In this document: positions 1 through 12,719 of the stretch, one piece after another
Layout of the letters: every line of letters begins with the position of its first letter
Position numbering within the stretch: the stretch's first letter is position 1
Assembly: GCF_000801105.2 (NCBI RefSeq)
Contig: NC_079516.1
Coordinates: forward strand, 14,446,001 to 14,510,000
DNA length: 64,000 nucleotides
Reading direction: 5' to 3'
Source: Raphanus sativus
Lineage: Eukaryota > Streptophyta > Magnoliopsida > Brassicales > Brassicaceae
Made by a program: the position numbers and the translations under genes
Notes under the pieces: model-generated
What the model saw: the letters and a program-made list of their open reading frames with translations, nothing else
What the model was told of the DNA's origin: nothing
Database searches by the model: none

Positions 1-1260
1 TAAATAAAAAGAATTGTAAATATAGTGACAGAATTGTAAATAAAAAGAAATATAGAAAGAATGTTATTTAATTTATTGTAAAAATAATAGCTAAATGTTT
101 AAATAAAAAGAAGTATTAAAAATGTTATTGATGTTTCTAAACAATTATCATTTGTTATTAATTTATTGAAAATACAATGACTAAATATGTAAATAAAAGG
201 AAGTACACGTCTCTACTATCCATATTTCCAAACATATCTCATTTATTCTGTTATCCTTGTTTTCAAAACAATCTAATTGTGTACTTCAACTTTAATAATA
301 TAGATGTAACTAAAAATAGTCATAACTCTATCACAGAATCGTGTTTGATATGCATGAATTTATTAAAGAATCATAAGTTTGTATAAGACAAATTAACTGG
401 TTTAGTTTCAATGTTATACACAAAATATACAACAACCAAAACTATGTTATATAGACATATTATATAGCTGATATGTCGATATCAGCAATATTTTATCAAT
501 AACGTTTGTGTGAATTTGTTATTTAGAATTGATTTCCAAACACAGGTTTCCTTTCGGTCATGAAACAATGATAGGGAATGACATTTGTAATTTAAAGTTT
601 GTTGTGACAAAAGTGGAGAATGGTTTAGTTAAAATAGATTTAACAATCGTCTGCCAAATACACGTATAATTATTAGTCAAAACGTCAGTGTTTTATGGCC
701 AATGGCATGATTGGTAAATATTAAGAAAAATTCAGGGTTAATTTCTAGTTGTACTTCAATTTTAATAGATTAGATTGTTTGGAAACATATATATAGCTAT
801 ACAAAATAATGTATTTGCCTATTTTTTAGTTATTTTTTACGGATTGCATTCTATTTTTAATCGATTTTAACCACTTTATTTATTATCTTTACTAAATAAA
901 TTGATATCATTTATTGCAGAAGTATAAAACAAAAATTATTTGTTTTCAATTTTTTAATATTTTACATTCATTATCTCACTTTTTAATTACTTCATTAATT
1001 ATATTTACTATAATATATTGACAACATTTATTTTACATATTAACTATAATAAATTCGACATATTTGGATAAAAACTCTTTTCGCAGCAAGAATTCAAAAT
1101 AGTTAACAATTTGATTTTATTTGTTTACATAATCAGTTAGGCATTTATGTATATGTTCAGCCGCTAATTATTTCTTTTAGATAACGGGTTTTTTGAGTTC
1201 TGAAACTAGAATTAATTTGGGTATTATAAATTTTCATGTGTAATTGTAGTTTCAAAAAGT
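1..1260. other. AT-rich intergenic DNA, no gene seen
   Basis: Very AT-rich sequence with short A and T runs. Near the left edge a motif resembling 'aattgtaaataaaaagaa' recurs a few times, which looks like a local degenerate repeat. The open frames here are short and of low complexity. I see no gene, RNA or clear transposon end. Confidence 0.6.
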
Positions 1261-4200
1261 ACGTGTGAGTGGTAATTTTCCCCCCGTATAACTTCTCCAA
1301 GTTACAGAAACGCCGACTGTCACGTGTCATACCCGTGACGACGAATCCTCACTCTTCTCCCGTGCTTTCTTATGTGACAGATCAGATATTACACAAAACA
1401 TCTTCCTCAAGGGGGATGTCGCTTGCGCATTTTATCGAACAGTTTCTGCGCACGGAGAAAAGCTACGAGTGAATAGATCGTTCTTCGTTAGCCGATGAGG
1501 AATGTCGTCGTTATTGCTCTCTTCCATCGCCTCCATGTCTCGCTGCTTCGGATAAGTACGTCTTTTCCATGACAATTTCAATGTTACGATTAACAATCTA
1601 TAGGAATTTGGATTTCGTAACTTGATAATCACGATTTTTTTGAATCAGTAGAAGAAGGAATTGTGAGTGAGTATCACGAAAACAAATAGTTTCGGCGTTT
1701 GAGTGTAGTGGAGTGGAGATACCAGCCTATTGATGTTGTTGGAGGCCTTAGTTATATATCATGTCTTCTATTGCTGTTTAATTGTAGTGGAGATACCAGC
1801 CATTTGGTTCTTTGGAATCCATCTTTTTGGAATATGTTGATCATGTATATCATATGGCAAAAAACTCACCTGGAATTGTAACCATGAACATGATTTATTT
1901 GATTCCGGATGGGCTTCTGAGTTCTGAGCTAGACATTAAGATTTATTTTAAGGATTAGAGGAGAATATAACACGATTAGTTACGAACTGCTTTTGGTAAT
2001 AACAAAATGGTAAACGCCGACTGTCTCGGAGTCGGTTCATAAGATAGATGAAGTGGAGTTTGTGTCGCTTAGAAATTGTAGCTTGCAAGACTCTGTTCAC
2101 TGAATCACGTGGGTGATCAGAATCTTGATGTTCGGTTTGCTCCGAGAGTAGAAGAAGCATGCATTTTAGATGTGGAGGTGGCGGAAGAATTGAAGCAAAA
2201 AGTCAGTCGAAATTGTTGATTGCGTAGCACACCAAATGTTAGATTAATTGCTTCTTCTAAAGGTTTGGAGTAAGATGAAGCGCTAAGGAAGTGTCAAAAA
2301 GACTTAAGAAACGAAGCCAGCATGTCAGTGACAGACTTTAAATGGAGATCTAAGCACAAGAGGGCAGTGGGTCAAGATGAAGTGGTATATGTAGATTTGG
2401 CTTTGGACAATTTGATGTTGGCTCCCCTACTGATAATACTCTCCAGAAACACTTGATGCTACAACAAGTACAAGTTTTGGACACTCTTAACTTGAGACTT
2501 GGTTATAGTATGAGCGTTTTTAGTTCCAACCAGGTTGTGGTGGCAGATTGTTCAAGAGTTTGAGACTGATAGCAGAAGAAACATACGATACCCAGTTCTT
2601 AGCTTTTCAAAGTGCCCTTCTTGAACCTGATTTTGTTGTTCCAACACAAGGTTTGACAGGACTACTACTTAAAGATAGGAGAATCCACGACTTCTGTTCT
2701 ATGGTCAATGATGCTTATGAGCGTTTCACATACTGAAGTTTTGTCGATTCTAGAGATGGAGCATCAGGTTATGTATACTACAGTTAACAAGCCTTGGGAT
2801 CCAGGTGGTACTGGATGTCTGAGATTACATATTAACGACTTATATGCCACTGAGATGGAGAGATGCGGTGGGAGGGAATCAGACTGTGTGTGTGCTGTTA
2901 CATCAAAAGCTACAGATTCGGTAGAAGATACTTGTGTCTTTTCAAAACGTGATTGATGCGATGCATAGAGTTTACTATAGAAGGAGGAAGAAAGGTGATC
3001 AAAGAGAAGAGTAAGGAGAAGGAGTTGGAGTTTTCTGACGTGGTCAAGAAGATTTAAAAGATAGTCGGAATCGTCGGGATCGGAGATGAAGCTTTCGTGA
3101 AACACCAATGGCCACTTTTGGCTAAATTTCAACTTTAGTCCCTGTACGTTTGGAAACTTCGTTTCTGACCCCAACACCTTGGAAATTGCATATAAGTCCT
3201 AGCGAATTGACCCAAAACTTCTAATTGTACACTTAAAACCCTGTTATATGCAAATGTGTATTCAAATGCAATAAATACATCTAAATGCAACATAAAATGA
3301 TCGTAATAATCTAAAATATGAATCTAAAAACTTATAAAAACATGAGATATCACTGTCGTGGTCAAGAAGATTCAAAAGATAGTTTAATACATCTGTAAAG
3401 AATAATACTCATATAAATAGAGAGAGAGAGGAGAGGAGAGGAGAGATGCTTGTATTGTGAATTGTAACAGACTCTGTAAGTCTGCGGATAGTCGATTAGA
3501 TCCAAGAGTGATGTGGCTCTCTGGATTGATTCGTGATTCATAATACGAGTACAATTGGAAGTTACGATAAGATCAACAAGAGAGATGGTGCGTTCGTGAG
3601 CTCGATCGATCCTGAATCGCGACGATGGGACATCAGTATTCACCGACGGATTCCACAACTTCCGGAGGAGGACGGGACGAGCCATTTTGTGGAGATCTAT
3701 AAGCGATTGGATGGTTTAGATTCGAAGGTCAGTTGTGGATGCAAGCGGAGATGAGATTGGATGGGAGAGAAGATGGATCGATTGATTTTAGATGCTTCCA
3801 AACGGCGATTCACAACGAGTCGCTGGCGAATCGAGTCAGATCCATCACTCGCCGCGCCGTTGCAAGCAGTGCGACAACCCTAGATTCCGATTCAACATCA
3901 AAGGACCGGTTCATCAGCAGGTACCGATCCGATCCTTCCTATGGAGCCTCGCCCTAGTATTGTGATATGTCTAGAGATGGTTTGGTGCAGAAGATTGAGA
4001 TGCCAATTTTTTGAAGGAATTAATATACATTTGGATGGATTGCGAAAGTAAGAATGGTGTGGAGTTTGAAGTGTTGGATGAGAATAGAGACGAAAGTCGA
4101 AGCCACCGTAGCATTTTGGTCCACCTGAACTGGGAGAATTATCTTTGAACTCACTCATTCTTGGGTATTGATTCTCCAACTACTTACAAAGATGCGTGGG

Positions 4201-5140
4201 ATGATTGGGAAACACACAAGTGGTTCACAGAGTACACCCGAAGCTGAAGCTGACAATCGTGATCATGAGTAAAGAAGATTGTTCTTTAACAATTCTAATC
4301 CTTGACGAGTTAACAAAGACAGAGGATTCACTGCAAGAAGACTTTTCTAATGAAGAAAAAAACAAGAGAGAGAAAATTTAAGGATCTCTGTTTTTCTCAG
4401 GGAAAGATAACGGCACCAGCTATTTACTATGAGAGGCGAGTTGGGCTTTTCAGGGTAGTCATGGGAGACTCTAAAACTGATGAAACAGCTGGGTAATACA
4501 AAAGACTTGATGTTTAAATACAAAGAAACAAGGAAGCTCCAAGGCGGTAGCATGTGTGTTGCTGATGTGGAGGAGTTTGTGCTACTGAAATTGTACAAAT
4601 CATGGAGATTCAAATTCAGATATATCAGCTGGGTGATCTGGAGGAAGCTACTGCTGGACTATTAGAGAAATTGAAGCTTTTATGAAGGTGCTAAGCGGAG
4701 TTGATGAGTTTTATAGCCACAGCAAAGAGAGTGTGTTCTCTAGCGTTGAGTTTCACGTTTACTGTTAACGCTTACGATGGGAGTGCAAAGGAACAGAGCT
4801 TGAATAGAAAATACTGGTATAGATAGATGTTCTCAATGCATGAGGCAGAGTTGACAGAAAGACTCTACAACACGTTGGACTCATATGAAGAGGTTGCTAC
4901 TGTTCATCGTCTTTCTCATTTACCGTGGATCACCTTCAAAAATTATGCTTCTGATTCCAACGGATGTCCAAATAATTTTCCCCCTGTATTATTATTTCTC
5001 GTAGTAATCTCTCGTTGAACCATAATTTCGTGATTCTTTTGTTTATTTTATTACGTGTGCTTCTTTGATTTCTCTGGTTCTGTAATATTGGTGACATGGG
5101 TGAAGAACAAGATAGATCCTAGTCTGTGTATGATTATCTA
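1260..5140. pseudogene. Decayed gene-like stretch, identity unknown
   Basis: Base composition is clearly less AT-rich than the flanks, and many short protein-like frames appear on the + strand, but every frame is cut by stops or shifts within 60-80 codons. Examples are 1269-1472, 2548-2736, 2708-2956, 3533-3957 and 4827-5018. A short duplication 'gtagtggagataccagcc' occurs near 1705 and 1783, and a GA-rich microsatellite lies at about 3420-3446. I cannot name the source genes. The mixture of coding-like scraps next to a recognisable UGT fragment downstream could mean a transposon that collected gene pieces, or simply an old gene block in decay. No ends or target duplication were found. Confidence 0.4.
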
Positions 5141-5340
5141 ATGGGTGAGAAAGTGTTGACTTCTGGGAACAAAGTCGTCTTGGGTTACTCAAAGATCCCG
5201 TTCAAACTGGAGAAACATGCATCAAACCGAATCTCCTAAAACAAAGGTAGAAACCATTGAGACCAAAGGAGATCCGGAAAGTGATTCCAAGGACTGAGTT
5301 GCGATCAGAGTGATAGAAACACGTCTCTTTAAGTTATGTT

Positions 5341-5640
5341 TTCTTGTGCAATAAGGTAGGTTTAGACAAAGCTGAGAGAGGAAATAAGGCGGCCATAGAT
5401 CAAGAAGAGTGTATCATAATGGCTTCATCCTTAGGAAGAAGAAGGATCGATGCTATATGTTTGCCTTGGAAGTAGTATCTGCAACCTTCCCCTGTCTCAG
5501 CTCAAGGACCTTGGCCTCTAGGCTTAGAAGAATCTCAAAGACCTTTTAAATTGGTCATAAGAGGTTGGGAGAAAAACGAGGACTTACTTGAGTAGATCTC
5601 AGATGCGAGAAACATTTATACATTCTTTAAAGGACAGGAG
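5341..5640 (+). pseudogene. UGT73C-type glycosyltransferase fragment
   Basis: Translating the + strand in shifting frames gives the conserved middle of plant family-1 UDP-glycosyltransferases of the UGT73C group: a 'CNKVGLDKAERGNKAAIDQEE' stretch, then 'LYVCLGSSICNLPLSQLKDL', then 'GLEESQRPF' and 'VIRGWEKNEDLLE'. In the family this segment precedes the PSPG box that binds the UDP-sugar; no PSPG box is visible here. At least two frameshifts (near 5440 and 5520) and an in-frame TAG (near 5594) break it. The N-terminal half and the C-terminus are missing. It cannot make a working enzyme. Identification rests on remembered family sequence and is strong despite the damage. Confidence 0.85.
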
Positions 5641-5975
5641 ACTTAGTCCAAAACATTCAGCAGACTATACAAGTCAGTGATAAGAACTTTAACTTTTGTC
5701 ATATATATCATCATATCTTACAAAAGTTAGCATAAACTTCCTTTAGACATTATCTGTAAGCAAAACAATGAACATGTGTTTCACCACATCTACATCGTGT
5801 AAACACAATATTTACAAACAACAGAAAACAACATTTTGAATAGTCTTATAACGAAAAGAGAAACAGCAAACTCTTATTTATAAGAGGCTCTATATTGCCT
5901 CAAACACCCAAACCTAACGTTAATATGTTTTTCTTTTTCTTTTTAACAGAAAACGAGACTAGCAAACACAGAGAG

Positions 5976-6173
5976 TTACGGAGGAGCTGCTGCATTCAGT
6001 TCTAGTTCCCCAACAGGGGTAACTCGGGCAGAGGTTTGTCGACGGAGTTTGAAGCATAGGAAAATGAGAAACCCTAGGACGAATGCGCCGAGGAGGCCGA
6101 GGTAGAGTAGACCCCATTTCACTGGAATGGGTGTCGCTGCGAAGTTAGGTGGTGGAGTGTCCCTTGTTCCCAT
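5976..6173 (-). CDS. Small single-pass membrane protein, unknown function
   Basis: A 65-residue frame starts at ATG 6173. A good splice acceptor (polypyrimidine tract then AG) lies a few bases upstream, so the first intron is probably in the 5' leader. The protein begins MGTRDTPPPNF, has one hydrophobic segment of about 20 residues (roughly residues 18-40, WGLLYLGLLGAFVLGFLIF), then a basic KLRRQ stop-transfer stretch and a short polar tail ending in AAAPP. This predicts a type I-like single-span protein with a short cytosolic tail. The upstream leader contains a GA microsatellite typical of plant 5' UTRs. I do not recognise the family. Expression evidence would decide whether it is real. Confidence 0.5.
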   Translation of the reverse strand: MGTRDTPPPNFAATPIPVKWGLLYLGLLGAFVLGFLIFLCFKLRRQTSARVTPVGELELNAAAPP

Positions 6174-6369
6174 CGATCCTGCAAAAAAAACATGAACATG
6201 AATCACAAGAAAGAAAGAAAGATGGAGATAAACAAAAAAGTCATCTCTTTCTTAAGTTGAGAAAAAGACAATGATCAAGGAGGTTGAGAAGAAGACGCAG
6301 GAGACAGCTGAGAGATCGGTGATTTAGAGTTTTCTTCTGCTCTGTTCTGGTTACTGAGAGGGAGAGAAA

Positions 6370-6388
6370 GAGAGAGAGAGAGAGAGAG
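6370..6388. repeat. (GA)n microsatellite in the probable 5' leader
   Basis: A run of alternating G and A lies just upstream of the small membrane-protein gene read on the minus strand, where it would be a CT-rich 5' leader. Such tracts are common in plant 5' UTRs. Confidence 0.7.
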
Positions 6389-6399
6389 TCTGATGATTC

Positions 6400-7225
6400 T
6401 AAAATTTTAGCAGATTTTAAAAGTTAAGAATAATTACGTATGTAGCAGACTAGCAGTCTATAAACGTAAGAATTTATGTGGAGTCTGATGATTAGCAGAT
6501 TTTACAAGTTTAGAAAATTTAACAAAATATTTGTATATAAATTTTCATTAGCTGTTATTGAGTTGTAGAGAATTTCATTGATTATCTTTGTTTTTATAAA
6601 GTAAGAAATTAATGATGATAAGACAAATGGAAAGAGAATAACAACAATATATGCTACTAGTGTTGGATTAAAATTTCTTCAACTATTTTTCTTATGAAAA
6701 TTTGAAGTATTTTTTCTCGAGAATTTTATAAGAACTCCAAAATTAAAAAACCCAAAACATAGATTAATTTGAAACTGTTACTTCAGTCTTGTCCAAATTT
6801 ATAGTGCTAATAATTGCAATATTACACTAATTACTATCTTCTTTTTTCACACCACTAATTATATTATCTTAGGATGTCAAAAAAATTATTTTAAAAAGGC
6901 TAAAATATATCTAGTACAATTTTCTTTTGACAACTATAAGTGTATATCTAATACTACTATTTAATTACGAATTACGGTGTAGAATTGACACGTTTGCTTG
7001 AAAAGCTTGAATAATACTCTAATATTTGTTTGTTTTTTTCATCCAACTAAATTTTCATTTATTCAAATCAAAATAACACAAATTGTAGAAACAAATTATT
7101 ACATTAGCTGTTATTAGAATAAGTTATTTAGTGGGTCGAGAAGTTACCTAACTAAATTCATTATTTTTTCGTAGTTACTATTGAAAAACTGGATTTGGGT
7201 TGAGAAAAAAAAACTCTTTTGAAAG
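6400..7225. other. AT-rich spacer, nothing recognised
   Basis: AT-rich sequence without an open frame of note and without clear transposon ends. It separates the small membrane-protein gene from a hAT-type MITE. Confidence 0.6.
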
Positions 7226-7233
7226 TCAATTAT

Positions 7234-7725
7234 TAGGACTGGACAAAATATCTGGAACCAAGTAAATAATCGAATGGGTCCAAATCGAGAACCGAATGAG
7301 TATCTGAAGATATCCGAAATGTAAATATATATATTTTAAAATATTATTTATAACTATATATGATTATTTTAAAATTAAAATTATAAATCAAATATATTAG
7401 TTATTTTGTGTATTTTCGGATAAAATATGATAGTTTGGATATAAATACTCAAAAATCATGTCTAATAAGTATTTTGGTTATTTTTCATACATTTGGGTAG
7501 TTTGGATACAAAATACCCAAACCGAATCGGATAATATGGTTATTTTGGGTAATGTTATCCGAACCCGTTTTAGATACATCGGTTATTTGATTATTTTTAG
7601 GTTTCATTTACATCAGAACCAAACCCATCTGAATCCGAGAGAACCCAACTCGAATCCGACCCGATATTTTGTAATATCCGAAGGAGGTATAATTTCCAAA
7701 TCCGGTAGCCGAATGTTCATGCCTA
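7234..7725. mobile_element. hAT-type MITE, degenerate
   Basis: The interior is full of CCGAACC and CCGAAT motifs on both strands, as in the other members of this family in the window. The left end reads TAGGACTGGACA and the right end, reverse-complemented, TAGGCATGAACAT, a degenerate terminal inverted repeat. The flanking octamers are TCAATTAT (7226-7233) and TTAATTAC (7726-7733), 6 of 8 matching, as expected for an old hAT target duplication. No transposase is encoded. The open frame 7458-7742 is a chance reading of the repeat. Confidence 0.6.
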
Positions 7726-8463
7726 TTAATTACGGTCAGTAAAATGCTGTGTTGTTAAATGCAAAATAACATCACATCATAGAGTTAAGTTAGCAATGGA
7801 ATAATTTCTCTGATGTAAATGATATTAACACAAATTACTTGATGAAATATTGTAATGCAACTCAAGTGGAGAAAGAGTAAGACTAACTACAGGAAACAAC
7901 GACAATGACATTGCAAGGGGAGAAAACCTAGTCCTCTGTGCTTTCTCTTTTTGTGCACTAAAACAAGAGACCTTTCTTGGTACACAAGTCGTTGTCACAT
8001 CTCTTTCATTGGTTGAGAAGTTGCAGAAAATTCAATGTACAAAACTAATTTGAAGTTTGGCAAAATCATATATCATGAAAATATAATACTAAAGCGTTAA
8101 TGTACTACAATTAAGACCCTTAGTTTTACGCAAATGCATAGAATTGTTTTTTTTTTTAATTTCAAGCACACAGAAGAATTACCAGCTAAACCAAAAAAAT
8201 AGAGAAGTTGCAAAAATACATAAACGTTATCAATGGCTAGTCCAAACTTTTTTTTTTTTTGAAAAAAGGCTTTCATATATAAATGCATGAGAATAAAAAC
8301 ATTACAAACCCCCTGGCTAGTTAAACGGGCCAAGCTCAGTGTTTTATCCCAAATCAAAAGAACCTTAGTTGAAGCTTTAAACTAATTGCCCAAAGATGAA
8401 CCCAAAAGAAAGGCCCAACAATTATCAAAGAGGAAAAGAGGAAACGATCACGGGGCATGCAAA

Positions 8464-8898
8464 TCAGATCCAGAGCTGCATCAATCTGGAGGATAGCTGA
8501 GGATTCGAGATTCTGAGGCTACTAATCTTGTTCTTTAGCTGTCGATAGATGATGTTTGCAATGGTGTCTACCGATCGAAACACGTTGGAGTGAAGTCTCA
8601 TGTTCTGTTCATTCCAGAGCCAATATATCATAGCTTGCCAAGTCAATAGAGAGAGAGTAGTAAGCGGTGTACCTCCAGGAAGATTGATCATCTGATTGAC
8701 AGTAGCCTCCCAGCTTCTTAAGGGTCGTAGTCGGAGCTTCCCCGCTAGTAGCGACCAGACATCGAAACTGAAGGAGCAGTCCTGGTATAGATGATCCCGA
8801 GTTTCGTCGACACTGTTGCAGAGGAGGCACACTGAAGGAACTTGCAGACCCCAACGGATGAGCCGATCGCGTGTGGGGATCCTATCTTGTACCACCAA
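8464..8898 (-). pseudogene. LINE C-terminal zf-RVT domain
   Basis: This continues the reverse transcriptase frame after an in-frame TGA. Comparing the reading around the stop with the usual family pattern suggests the stop replaced a tryptophan codon. The domain has VVQDRIPTRDRL followed by a CxxC...H..C arrangement (VCLLCNSVDETRDHLYQDC), the zinc-finger-like zf-RVT module found after plant LINE reverse transcriptases. In the family it may help RNA or template binding; here it is separated from the RT by the stop. Confidence 0.85.
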
Positions 8899-10622
8899 TC
8901 AGAGATGAAAATTATGTCTGGGGATTCCCCGCTTGTTACAAACAATGGCCTCCCACCTGACATTCGCCAATTGCGGCCTCAAGTACGCATACACTTTCCC
9001 AGTTTCGTAACGGTTAGACAATTTTCCATTGATTTCCCAAACATACTGATCCTCTTCCTCTGTCAACCTAACTGTTGTCAAATAAGTCTGTAACTGGAGT
9101 TGTTGCTCTGATCTTGCAGGAGGTAAAGACCAACAGCCATTAGAAACCAATGATTCTACCGTCGCTTTCCGTGGGATACCCAAGCAGGAGTTAGAACCAT
9201 TCAGGAAAGTGAAGAGGCTTCCAAAGGGGGACCAGTTATCAAACCAGAACCGAGCGGAGAGGCCATTAGCTAGCTGAAGTTTGATCAGCGGGAAGACTGT
9301 GTCCTTGAGTTTGAGCAGCTTGTTCACCAGCCAAGAAAACGATGCTGAGGGCCTTGTTGTCCAGTAGTTTGCCAGCGAACCTTTGAGGACCACATCTCGA
9401 AACCACGCCACCCACAATGAGCCACTCCTGAAGAACATTAACCATAGGAGCCGGATTGTACAGGCTTTATTCCAGGTTAGTAGATCTTTAATCCCCAAGC
9501 CCCCTTGCTTCTTTGGTAATACTACAGTTTCCCAACTTACTCTAGCTGTATTCCTGCTTTCAACATCTCCTTTCCACAAAAACACACTACACATTGAGTT
9601 GATTCTCTTTATACAGGCTTTTGGGAGAATGAAAGAGGAGCACCAAAAAGTCGTTATACCAGCTATCACCGTCTTTATTAACAACAACCGACCAGAGAAA
9701 GAAAGAGACTTCAGAGACCAGGAGGAGAACTTAGCTTTTATTTGCTGTATCAACAGTTCACAGCTCACCAGGTTTAGCTTCTTAGAATCTAGTGGAACTC
9801 CAAGATATCTGAAAAGCAGGGTACCCATTTTCATGCCTGATGTAGCTTGAATTAGTTGTGTCTCCTGATCTGTTAGTCCTGATGAGAAGAAACTCGTTTT
9901 TTCCATACTAACTTTCAGGCCAGAGCGAAGCTCGAACTCCCGGAGCACCATTAGGACCTGCTGTACAGATGCAAGGGAGCCATCGGTGAAAATCAACAGG
10001 TCATCCGCAAATGACAAGTGAGTAATCTTTGTGGCTTTACATTTGGCATGGAACTTAAGTTTGTTATCTTCAGCAGCTTTGTTAAGCATTAGTGATAAAA
10101 AGTTCATGGCAATAACAAACAGATAAGGGGAGAGAAGGTCGCCCTGTCTCAAACCTCTTTTCACTTTAAAGTACCCATTAACAGTGCCATTATAACCAAC
10201 CATGAAGCTCGTTATGCAGATACAGGCTCTGAGCCAGGAGATGAAGTCAGGTGGGACTCGCAAACCTTCAAGACAAGCGAACAGGAACTCCCAAGACAAG
10301 GTGTCGAAGGCCTTCGCGATATCTACTTTTATTGTAATTCTCTTCACTCCATGTTTCTTGTGAAAACCATTGACCAGCTCACTAGCAAGTACCGTATTTT
10401 CAAGTAACAGCCTATCTTTGACAAACGCAGTTTGGCTCGGGAGGATCAATCCTTGAAGAATGATCTTCAGCCTCTTCACCAAGAGCCTCGAGACCGTATT
10501 TAGACAAGAAATAGGTCTAAAATCTGTAACTTTACTCGCTCCTGGAAATTTAGGGACCATTGACAGAATTGTTGCGTTAGCAGTTGCATGAAGGAAGTTA
10601 CTTGAGAAGAAGTGAGAGATTG
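8899..10622 (-). pseudogene. LINE reverse transcriptase region
   Basis: The frame contains DFRPISCLN, LPSQTAFVKDR, KVDIAKAFDTLSW, GLRQGDLLSPYLF and the catalytic FADD box (SFADDLLIF), all hallmark blocks of the non-LTR reverse transcriptase. In plant LINEs this enzyme primes DNA synthesis at a nicked chromosomal target. Upstream it joins the endonuclease frame only by a one-base shift near 10621. Downstream it ends at the TGA at 8899-8901. The catalytic residues are present, so the damage is confined to the frame breaks. Open frames on the + strand in this interval are shadows. Confidence 0.9.
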
Positions 10623-12074
10623 CTGTGTGACTTCAGAGCCCAAAATATCCCACGATGCCTTGAAGAATCCAGAGGTAAGCTCATCCGGCCCGGGAGCCTT
10701 GTTGGGATTCAGTTTAAAAAATAATCTTTTTATCTCTTCTGGAGTTGGCAGGGCTATCATTTGCTGCGCTTGATTCTGTGAGACATGAAACAGGGACATG
10801 TCAGAGAACCAAGCATGAGCTGAGCAGAGCTGAGGAGGAGTGTAGAAGCGAGGTCCCAAAACAGAGGCAAAGTGTGCAACAGCATGAAGACTCATCATGA
10901 TCGGGTCAGTTATCCAGACTCCTGAGGCAGAGAGAAAGGCTCTAATTGCATTGTAGCTCTCTCTTGTTTGGCATATCCTGTGAAAGTAAGTTGTGTTAAA
11001 GTCTCCTTCGGCTAACCAATTTATTCTCGACTTTTGCCGAAAATAACTTTCTTCTATTTCACGCAGGAAAAGCCATCTCTGGTGGAGGTCCCTTTCAGCC
11101 TGGAAGGACTCAGGAGTTGGGTCTTGAAGCGCCTGCACCTGCACATGTTGCAACAAACTGTAAGTTTCAGAGACTCTCTCTTGAATTTTCGAATAGTTCT
11201 CTCTGTTTAGCTGTTTTAAATCTCTCTTTATCACTTTCAGTTTCCAACACAGTTGAGTGAGGGTGGTACATTCGCTTCCGGCTCGCAACCAAGCATCATA
11301 GACACACTGAGCAAAACTCGGGTGCTTTGTAAGGTAATTCTGAAATTTGTAAGGTTGGGTTCCTGCTTGGGGTAACTTATAGTTTAGGTCGATGAGGCAA
11401 GGGGTATGGTCAGAGATGATAGGAGGTAGATAGGTGGCTAAGGCTTGAGGAAGGTTTGCGATCAGAGGGCTATTGACAAGCAGACGGTCAAGTTTCTTGG
11501 CTATAGGGTCTGCTGGCTGGTTGTTCGTCAAAGTGTGTTGAGGTCCAAGGTATCTCAAGTTGAAGACTCCTAGCTGCATGAAGCAGTCCTGAAGTTGATA
11601 CATTAGACTGTCAGGTGCGTTTACTTCAGGCCTAGAGTGTTCAGAAGGGTAGATAATCTGATTGAAATCACCACCAAGTAACCAAGGTTTACTATCTAGA
11701 TCAAGAGTAGAGTGCAGACATAGGAGGTCAGCCCAGAGGTCCGTGCGATCCTCACTCTGATTCGAAGCATAAACGGCGGTATAGTAGATAGGTTGGCTAT
11801 TGGGAAGGGATAGTTCACAAGTGATACTCTGGGACGTCCGGTTAAGAACAGAGACTTGCATCGGATGTTTCCAAATCAGAATGATACGGCTGTCAGGATC
11901 CTCAGCATGATTAGAGCAAAAATTCCATCCCGGGCAAATGGATGACATGAGAAGATTCAGAGAAGGTTCTTTGATATGGGATTCTAGAATAGCACCAAAA
12001 AGGGGGCAGTGGCTTGGAAGCCAACTAGCAAAAGGCTTATGCTTCTTCGGGTCATTTAAACCACGAACATTCAA
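10500..12074 (-). pseudogene. LINE AP-endonuclease and RT N-terminus
   Basis: The frame opens with NVRGLNDPKKH and has ESH (the metal-binding glutamate region), GGDFNQI and SDHTPCLI, the conserved blocks of exonuclease/endonuclease/phosphatase-type LINE endonucleases that nick the target. It continues into the RT N-terminal linker (NPNKAPGPDELTSGFFK) before the frame shifts near 10621; the last ~40 codons are out-of-frame readthrough. With a 9-base T run just before NVRG, the natural upstream start is probably out of frame by one base. Confidence 0.88.
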
Positions 12075-12103
12075 AAAAAAAGAGTTTTACACTCATTGAG
12101 GGG

Positions 12104-12640
12104 TTAAAAGAGATTCACCTGCACTGACAGGCAAATCCAGAGCCAAAAAAGAGTTTGAAATAGTAATAGGGGGTTTGAGGGAGTTAAAGAGGAGGAAGGC
12201 GGAAGAGAAGGGGCAGGGGTTTTTTGAAGGTCAAAAGGGGAGGAGAAGGTTACTGATTTTGAGAGAGAAGGAGGGACGTGTTTAAGGGAGAAAGGGGGGG
12301 AAAGGGAAGGAGACGAACGAGAGCGCTTTAAGGAGGGTCTAGGGACAGGGTCAGGTGAAGGGAAGGAGTCAAAGTTACTAGAGGCAAAGCGGCTAGAAAA
12401 GGCAGGGATCAGCTGTTTAGAGTTATCAGAGACAGTTGTTGGGTTATCGGCGAGAGGAGTAGAGTCAATGAGAGCCAAAGGAGTATTCAAAGACAGGTTA
12501 GAGCTAGGTTGAGGGGAGACAGGAGCTTCAGAGATAGGCACATCTTTTTGAGTAGATGATTTTTCCCCAGCCAGTTGCTTAGTGATAGTGTTGACCTTTG
12601 GTACATATTTTCTTATCTTCTTGCAAGATAAATTATATTC
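12104..12640 (-). pseudogene. LINE ORF1 C-terminal remnant
   Basis: A proline/serine-rich tail (many SPxP and SLS motifs) preceded by KKIRKYVPKVNTITKQL, which resembles the region just after the zinc-knuckle in plant LINE ORF1 proteins. The RNA-binding N-terminal part is missing, and the codons beyond about 12640 look unrelated, marking the 5' truncation point of the element. Confidence 0.6.
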
Positions 12641-12719
12641 ACATCTCAATTCTATAAGTATTCTGATCAGACGAACCCGACGACGTCCTTCTCCATGATG
12701 CAACAATGGCTGAGTTAGG

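Larger units (their letters stand above)
8250..12640 (-). mobile_element. 5'-truncated LINE (non-LTR retrotransposon), broken
   Basis: Read on the minus strand, the order is ORF1 tail, AP-type endonuclease, reverse transcriptase, zf-RVT zinc finger, then a terminal A-run seen as T's at 8250-8262. This is the standard L1-type plant LINE order. ORF1 lacks its N-terminal half, so the copy is 5'-truncated near 12640. ORF2 carries a frameshift near 10621, an in-frame TGA at 8899-8901 and a likely extra T near the ORF1/ORF2 junction (12072-12080). I did not find a convincing target duplication. The element cannot move on its own. Confidence 0.9.

Noticed and set aside
9383..9850. 155-codon + strand frame
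   Set aside because: Shadow of the LINE reverse transcriptase on the minus strand; no domain of its own.
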